A DNA stretch of 64,000 bases from Tubulanus polymorphus (taxonomy: Eukaryota; Nemertea; Palaeonemertea; Tubulaniformes; Tubulanidae). Under the pieces are notes generated by a model. It was given only the letters and a program-made list of their open reading frames with translations, had not been told where the DNA came from and did no database searches. This document shows positions 58,383 through 64,000 of this stretch, one piece after another. Both the position numbers and the translations under genes were made by a program. The DNA is taken from assembly GCF_964204645.1 (NCBI RefSeq), contig NC_134030.1, forward strand, positions 17,179,110 through 17,243,109, written 5' to 3'. Numbering within the stretch: position 1 is the first letter of the stretch; the number at the start of each line of letters is the position of its first letter.

Positions 58383-59089
58383 GTCAGTGTGTTTAATTAT
58401 ACTTTTTTATAAGTTTATTACTGGATTTGCAGTGTTTACTACCATGTTTTCTTTAAAAAAATAAGGGCAAATATAGCTGCAAAGCAGCGATGACGGGTTT
58501 TCTGTAAAGCCATTCAGAATGATGGGAATTGTAGTAAATTGAAATATCGATACATAGAATAAAATGCATTGACAGATTCGAACCTAATATGCAACCACTG
58601 TGTAAACGTCAAATATGATTCAGCTTTGAAACCGAACATACGTGGACGTACAATCACAAATATTAATATATTTGACCAGGCACTTATTTTGGCATTCAAA
58701 CATCATGATACTGTATTATCACCATCCTTAAAAATGGATCTGTCCTATTAAGAACTCATCTTAAGCACCTGCTGAGCCGATAGATTGAGTGAATTCACAG
58801 ATAAGAACGTATTATGATTTAGAATAGATTAGATTTAAGAAGTTAATGTTTTTATTGAAATATTTGAATAAATACATATATCGTAGTGTAGATTCAATCA
58901 ATAAATTATGAATTGATTTGGTCTAGGTTTCCGGCTGATGTTGATTTTGGCTTTTATGGATTACAAATTCTACAGTGATAAACAATTGATACCTGCAACA
59001 TGTGTGTAAATCAAACCTATTCCACTAGTTGCGTGTGTTTCCTAATAAACGGGAGAGTCACTCTTGATCTGAGTTATTAGAACTAGGGG
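58383..59089. other. No gene seen
   Basis: Probably the 3' part of the upstream transposon. Contains a second copy of the word ATATAGCTGCAAAGCAGCGA (58,472-58,491) followed by GACGGGTTTTCTG. Confidence 0.4.
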
Positions 59090-59635
59090 TCCAGGGACAC
59101 CATGCCCACTTGGGAAGTGGTTCCGAATGCTCAACAATCTAACAATTCAGGTATCAAAGGTATAAAACATCCCTTTTCAAAGAATACCCATCACAAATTG
59201 CAATGAGAAATGGCAAACTCAGAATTCGGGCCAAAATTGACATTTTTGGGCACTAAAAAAGGTCATAGGACGGCCATCTTGAGTCCGTATCCCAATTTTT
59301 TGTTATGCTGATGCCAGGGGCATTCACATATATCCGAAAGATCAAGGTAATTGATCAAAGCATCTTCAAAATTTCCCTCAAAAAGTTCAAAAATGTGTAA
59401 AAAGTGTTGATTTTGGCGAACAACAATGGCTGCCAGTCGGCCATCTTGATTCTGACAGGGCCAGTTTTTGAGCTGAAGATGTGTCTAGGGTAGATACATG
59501 TGAAACCCAAATATCAAGACATTACATTGAAGCGTCTTCAAAACTTCCTAAAATAACTGATTTCCGTCTACGGACGGACGACGGACGAAAAGTGAACGCA
59601 ATAGCCCGCTGGGACTAAAGTCCCAAGTGGGCTAA
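59090..59635. mobile_element. Helitron-like or MITE element with hairpin and CTAA end
   Basis: GCCCACTTGGGA at 59,104-59,115 is matched by its complement TCCCAAGTGGGC at 59,621-59,632. Near the right end a GGGACTAAAGTCCC hairpin (59,611-59,624) is followed by CTAA (59,632-59,635), which suits the hairpin plus CTRR terminus of Helitrons. The inside repeats GGCCATCTTGA and ACGGACGACGGACG words and is non-coding. Confidence 0.5.
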
Positions 59636-60764
59636 AAATAATGTTCATTTAGTCATAGAAATTCATTGCCTTTTTGGAGTTTCTGTAATAATATTTGTTT
59701 TGCCCTAATTTTTATTACTGTATGAACCAATGATATGCTTTGTAAATATGATGTAATAAAATAAATTTGAATTAAATTTGAACATGAGAATCAAGCATAA
59801 CTTGTGTTTTTTCAACTTGTCTTACTTGTCTTTTGTTAACAGTTCCAGAGTTTCAATTACAATCAAATCCAAATTGGCTAAAAAGTACATAGGACTAAAT
59901 GAAATGAACGGTTAGTTACTGCAAACCTATTCCAGTGTTATGTCGATCGTGTTGAATCACTTTCCTTGAGTTGAAAGAATCAGATCTTCTATGGTACAAC
60001 ATCGGTCGAAGAGAGATATCTTGGTGTTGACTGTCCTTGACCATCTAACTTCATGCGTTTGACATTGGAATCAGCATCATACCCATTTGAACTGCAAAAT
60101 ATTCATGCAACATGAAAACCTACAGTACATGTATACAGTATTAATCAAACTTTCACCGATGTTGGATATTTGAATGAACATTAGGTTTATTTCAGTACTC
60201 TAAAGCAGGAAATAATAAGCCCAATCAATAGGCCCTATTCCCATTGGAACAATTATATAATGCGTACAGCTGTACCGTACACTTATCAGTCAAGAATGGA
60301 GAAATCGGTATACCAAACCTACGAACAGCAAAATGTACAGGCCTACAATGATTTCTGGTAATACAAGCCGTGACCACATGAACGTTTTGGTTTGACTATT
60401 AATGTCAGCAGGTCAGAGAAGGCCTGGCCAAACTTAATCACATGGCTCAAATCAATTAGCCTTTCTGCGTGTGAATATTTCACTGTATTGTTTTAAAAAT
60501 AGGCCTATGGAGTGAATTAGTACATAGACTGAATTAGACTTTAGGCTAGTCCTGACCAAATCCTATCCATATTATAATGGCACCAGTTATAGTAACATCA
60601 CTGTAGGGCCGACGAGAGGGAAAAAGTTGTGTTTGTAGTACATAGGCATGGTAGGCTTGTCGTACTCACTAAATACTTAAAACGCTGTTGTTACCTGTAC
60701 GTGACTGTACGGTGATTTCTACAGGTTAGCCATATGTGAGTACGTTGACGCTCAGACTTGCAAT
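59636..60764. other. No gene seen
   Basis: AT-rich spacer with AATAAA-like words near 59,757-59,763 and several GGCCTA words; nothing coding. Confidence 0.4.
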
Positions 60765-60838
60765 ATTGGGATTCGAAACCAAACGAAAAAAATATCCAGT
60801 AGTAGTCCAGTGATTTACCCACTGTGCCACAGAACGTA
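60765..60838 (-). repeat. tRNA-derived SINE-like promoter (A and B boxes)
   Basis: On the minus strand the text reads TGGCACAGTGGGTAAATCAC (A-box-like TGGCNNAGTGG), then about 30 bases later GGTTTCGAATCCC (B-box-like with one extra T). Spacing and order fit a tRNA-type pol III promoter. It does not fold into a full tRNA by eye, so a tRNA-derived SINE head is likelier than a tRNA gene. Confidence 0.5.
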
Positions 60839-60929
60839 ACTGGTGGGTGGATGAAATTTGATTTACAAATAGCCTAGCCTCACCTAACCCAAACTCTATT
60901 CTTTTACGCATGCGCGTTTGCAGATAATA

Positions 60930-61275
60930 GGAACTCACGTACAGCGTTTTTAGGGAACTCACGTACGGTTAACCTGTGGATATCACCGTACAGTCACGTA
61001 CGCGTTACAATTTCGTACCTAAAATGGTATTGGCTACTAGGAACTCACGTACGGCGTAAGTAGGGAACTCACGTACGGTTAACCTGTGGATATCACCGTA
61101 CAGTCACGTACGCGTTACAATTTCGTACTTAAAATGGTATTGGCTACTAGGAACTCACGTATGGCATTATATACTTAGTAGGGACCTCACGTACGCGGTT
61201 AACCTGTGGAGATCACCGTACAGTCACGTGCGGTTAACAACTACGTACTTAAAATGGTATTGGCTTCTATATAAT
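60930..61275. repeat. Tandem repeat of 111-117 bp rich in CACGTACG
   Basis: GGGAACTCACGTACGGTTAA recurs at about 60,953, 61,064 and 61,181, each followed by CCTGTGGATATCACCGTACA and GTATTGGCTACTA-like text. A partial unit precedes at 60,930. One diverged unit is repeated in inverted form at about 63,222-63,308 as part of the large inverted repeat. Confidence 0.85.
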
Positions 61276-63308
61276 AGGCCTATAGACAAATAAATACCGG
61301 TAGGCTTTCTTATAATCTTAGCTTCCACACTTCACAACCGAACCAACTGACCAACCAGTATATTTAGTCCCAGTACGCACCAACCGGCACAGGCCTAACA
61401 CTGTTTGTCAACTGTGTGTACCGTTGTAGGCTATCGATAAACACCTGATACTTTTCTGTCGTTTGTGTTCTCTCTGAGACGAAGACGAACGTAATTCTAG
61501 TAGCCTTCCGCGACTCAACGACCTTGATTTAAACTTGATCAATTCAAAGTCTGTTTATTGACGCTTTTGGTTACATGAACTGATCAGCAATATGCTTAAA
61601 TAAAATAACCGGAATAACAAGAAATCAAAAATATTAAAGAGGTAACAAACAAATGCCCGTAAACCTGTCAGACACGCGAACGCCGGACTCGTAAACTCTT
61701 GGACTCGGACCCGCTGAGCAATAAATTCATAAAATTGACTTTGAAATTGATTGTGGAGAAGAGAGGGAATTATTCGATAGCTCTTCCTCGAAAAGAAGAG
61801 AGAAATATCGGTAAGAAAACACAACATGGCTACTAATTGAATGGAGCCAAATTTCTGATGTTTACGGCTCGACAGTGCCTTTATAACGTGGATTTATCAA
61901 ACTTCCCATGCAGTATCTGGAGATTGAAGTGAGCTGAAGGACATCATACGGATTGTATCGGCGACAGCGGTAAGGTAAGGAAGCCTTTACACTTTTAACA
62001 AAAACTATGTGGAAAAGGGAAAAAAAAAATAATAATAATCACGCGAATTTCAATAGGGTTTTCTGTGAAGAAACAGAAAACCCTAATAAGTAGGAAACAT
62101 TATCAGATCAGGTTCTTCCAGAAAATCTTTCTTTTTTCTATGCTCAAGCTCATATCTTGAGAAAACTTATCACATACAAAATAATGCGTTATAACCTTTT
62201 TGGTTGTAGTTTTTAAACAAGTTTATGCAGCTTCACTTTAGAGTGTTTACTTTATACCATAGAACTAGTCTCATTGTACAGGAATCTTTAAGGGTAGTAT
62301 GTACTGAAGGCATAAAAAATGAAAAATTTGATCTCAGAAAATTAAAAAAGTGACTGATATCATTAGAATTTCACTGAAAGCAGGTTTTAAGTGTAATTGG
62401 GCCATATTCTATAGTTCTAATTAGGGTTTTCTGTTTCTTCACAGAAAACCCTATTGAAATTCGCGCGATTATTATAATTTTTTTTTTCCCTTTTCCACAT
62501 AGTTTTTGTTAAAAGTGTAAAGGCTTCCTTACCTTGCCGCTGTCGCCGATCCGTATGATATCCTTCAGCTCACTTCAATCTCCAGATACTGCATGGGAAT
62601 TTTGATAAATCCACGTTATAAAGGCACTGTCAAGCCGTAAACATCGGAAATTTGGCTCCGTTCATGTTGTGTTTTCTTTCCGATATTTCTCTTCTTTTCG
62701 AGGAAGAACTATCAAATAATTCCCTCTCTTCTCCACAATCAATTTCAAAGTCAATTTTATGAATTTATTGCTCAGCGGGTCCGAGTCCAAGAGTTTACGA
62801 GTCCGGCGTTCGCGTGTCTGACAGGTTTACGGGCATTTGTTTGTTACCTCTTTAATATTATTGATTTCTTGTTATTCCGGTTATTTTATTTAAGTATATT
62901 GCTGATCAGTTCATGTAACCAAAAGCGTCAATAAACAGATTTTGAATTGATCAAGTTTAAATCAAGGTCGTTGAGTCGCGGAAGGCTACTAGAATTACGT
63001 TCGTCTCAGAGAGAAAACAAACGAAGGAAAAGTATCAGGTGATTATCGATAGCCTACTACGGTACACACAGTTGACAAACAGTGTTAGGCCTGTGCCGGT
63101 TGGTGCGTACTGGGACTAAATATACTGGTTGGTCAGTTGGTTCGGTTGTGAAGTGTCGAAGCTAAGAAGAAAGCCTACCGCAGTACCGGTATTTATTTGT
63201 CTAATAGGCCTATTATATAGTAGCCAATACCATTTTTAGTACGTAGTTGTTACTCGTACGTGACTGTATGGTGATCTCCACCGGTTAACCGTACGTGAGT
63301 TCCCTACT
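61177..63308. repeat. Large inverted repeat, arms about 0.9 kb, 332-bp loop
   Basis: Left arm 61,177-62,087 and right arm 62,420-63,308 are reverse complements with scattered differences; blocks such as GACAGGTTTACGGGCATTTG and TTGATCAAGTTTAAATCAAG match across arms. Each arm ends inside with GGGTTTTCTGT...ACAGAAAACCC, itself a hairpin. The loop contains a reverse-complement copy of 55,388-55,680. The inner quarter of each arm is related to 41,640-41,897. It could be two head-to-head copies of one element, or a foldback transposon. Confidence 0.9.
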
Positions 63309-63893
63309 AACGAAAGGAAAGGAAGAGCCCCTTTTTGGAGCCTTCCCCTTGCCTCGATACGAACCGGAACTGTTATGACTGAACGAGGCTTGACACGATT
63401 GTTGAAGTTGCGCGCTAGTTCTCCAACCGGCATCCGAAGCCGCCTGAGAAAGCGCTGAAGTTTGAGATGGTCCTGTTTGCGTCCGTGCCGAACCTTGCGA
63501 CGCCGGCGTCGGACCAGAACGCTTTTTCCACGGAGTTCGGGGGTTGGACTTGGCCTGAACCTCCCGAATCTTCCTCAGCTCTGCGGAAACCGGAGCGCAC
63601 CAACCGGAGAAGAGACGTGAAGACGTCCCCAATGGGGCTCTCAGCAAAGCATTGGACACCATATCCGGTAGACGAGTTTTGGAACTGGAGTCCATCACTG
63701 ACTGACGGGAGGCTAACACCAGATTAGCCTGACCCCGAACCGACAACGGAATTACATGCGAAACAGACCGAGCCAAAGATTGGATAATCCGGTCCATTCC
63801 CTCCAGTTTTAGGGCAACTGACTCTGGGTCGGAGCCCGCATGAACGGCGGCGTGAGTCTCGCGAAGCTCACCCGTCAACACCTTAAGTGCCAT
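63285..63893 (-). pseudogene. DIRS/Ngaro-like gag fragment
   Basis: The minus-strand frame runs from ATG 63,893 to 63,285 (202 aa): LVLASRQSVMDSS, LLRAPLGTSSRLFSG, a Lys/Arg/Ser/Gln-rich middle and RGKGKAPKRGSS at the end. The ALL..APL....LF. motif followed by a low-complexity basic tail with an RGKG box is typical of gag-like ORF1 proteins of DIRS-type (tyrosine-recombinase) retrotransposons. The last residues derive from the abutting inverted repeat, so the natural C-terminus is lost. In-frame sequence continues upstream of the ATG (about 63,893-63,950) towards the window edge, interrupted by a stop. RT and recombinase are not visible. Confidence 0.5.
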
Positions 63894-64000
63894 ATCTTGA
63901 AACGAACCAACCCTGGTAAGATTTCCAGGATTGACGTCATGGCCACCAAACCGGACTTAGGCAAACGAATACCCGACTGTGCTGTAACAGTATCCGGGCT

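Overview
This is an AT-rich window from an intron-bearing animal genome, most likely a marine invertebrate. The evidence is GT/AG introns with matching phases, AATAAA signals, many GGCCTA-type words, and a mix of Kolobok, Crypton-like, CACTA-like, piggyBac, Harbinger-like, hAT-like, Helitron, Penelope-like, BEL/Pao, DIRS-like and LINE sequences. I cannot name the phylum. The window is overwhelmingly transposon debris, and almost no conserved host gene can be recognised.

Layout. 0-5 kb: LINE 3' end, a palindromic tandem repeat, a BEL/Pao fragment and a deleted piggyBac transposase. 5.9-11.3 kb: two decayed multi-kilobase transposon genes (a C2H2-finger family and a Crypton-like recombinase family) with a TIR element between them. 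13-21.5 kb: the best multi-exon gene-like structures outside the Kolobok element (acidic-repeat zinc-finger protein; a protein with a coding minisatellite and an Asp run), interrupted by a Harbinger-like element carrying a MADF exon, plus a foldback that encloses a hammerhead-ribozyme core. 22.5-27 kb: a LINE ORF1-like remnant, a roughly 205-bp hairpin satellite and a Penelope-like element with its own hammerhead-like motif. 27-35 kb: mostly empty, with a LINE RT scrap, an hAT-like element and a Harbinger-like MITE.

35,052-40,678 is the highlight. It is an almost intact Kolobok DNA transposon (19-bp TIRs, TTAA target sites) with two converging spliced genes: an 11-exon THAP-domain DDE transposase (759 codons, one internal TAG) and, on the other strand, an intact two-exon 230-aa protein whose C-terminal two thirds resembles the cytoplasmic ballast domain of the P2X7 receptor. 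Each gene contains a large palindrome inside its coding sequence.

41-46 kb holds dispersed repeats, a second foldback with a 15-bp target duplication, and an intact intronless 573-aa multi-pass membrane protein of unknown function, the best host-gene candidate. 47-58.4 kb: a second piggyBac pseudogene, Helitron and LINE endonuclease scraps, a CACTA-like transposase and a frameshifted three-ORF transposase. 59-64 kb: a Helitron-like or MITE element, a tRNA-derived SINE-like stretch, a CGTACG-rich tandem repeat, a 2.1-kb inverted repeat with arms near 0.9 kb, and a DIRS-like gag fragment running to the window edge.

All family names come from motif recognition by eye; no database search was run.
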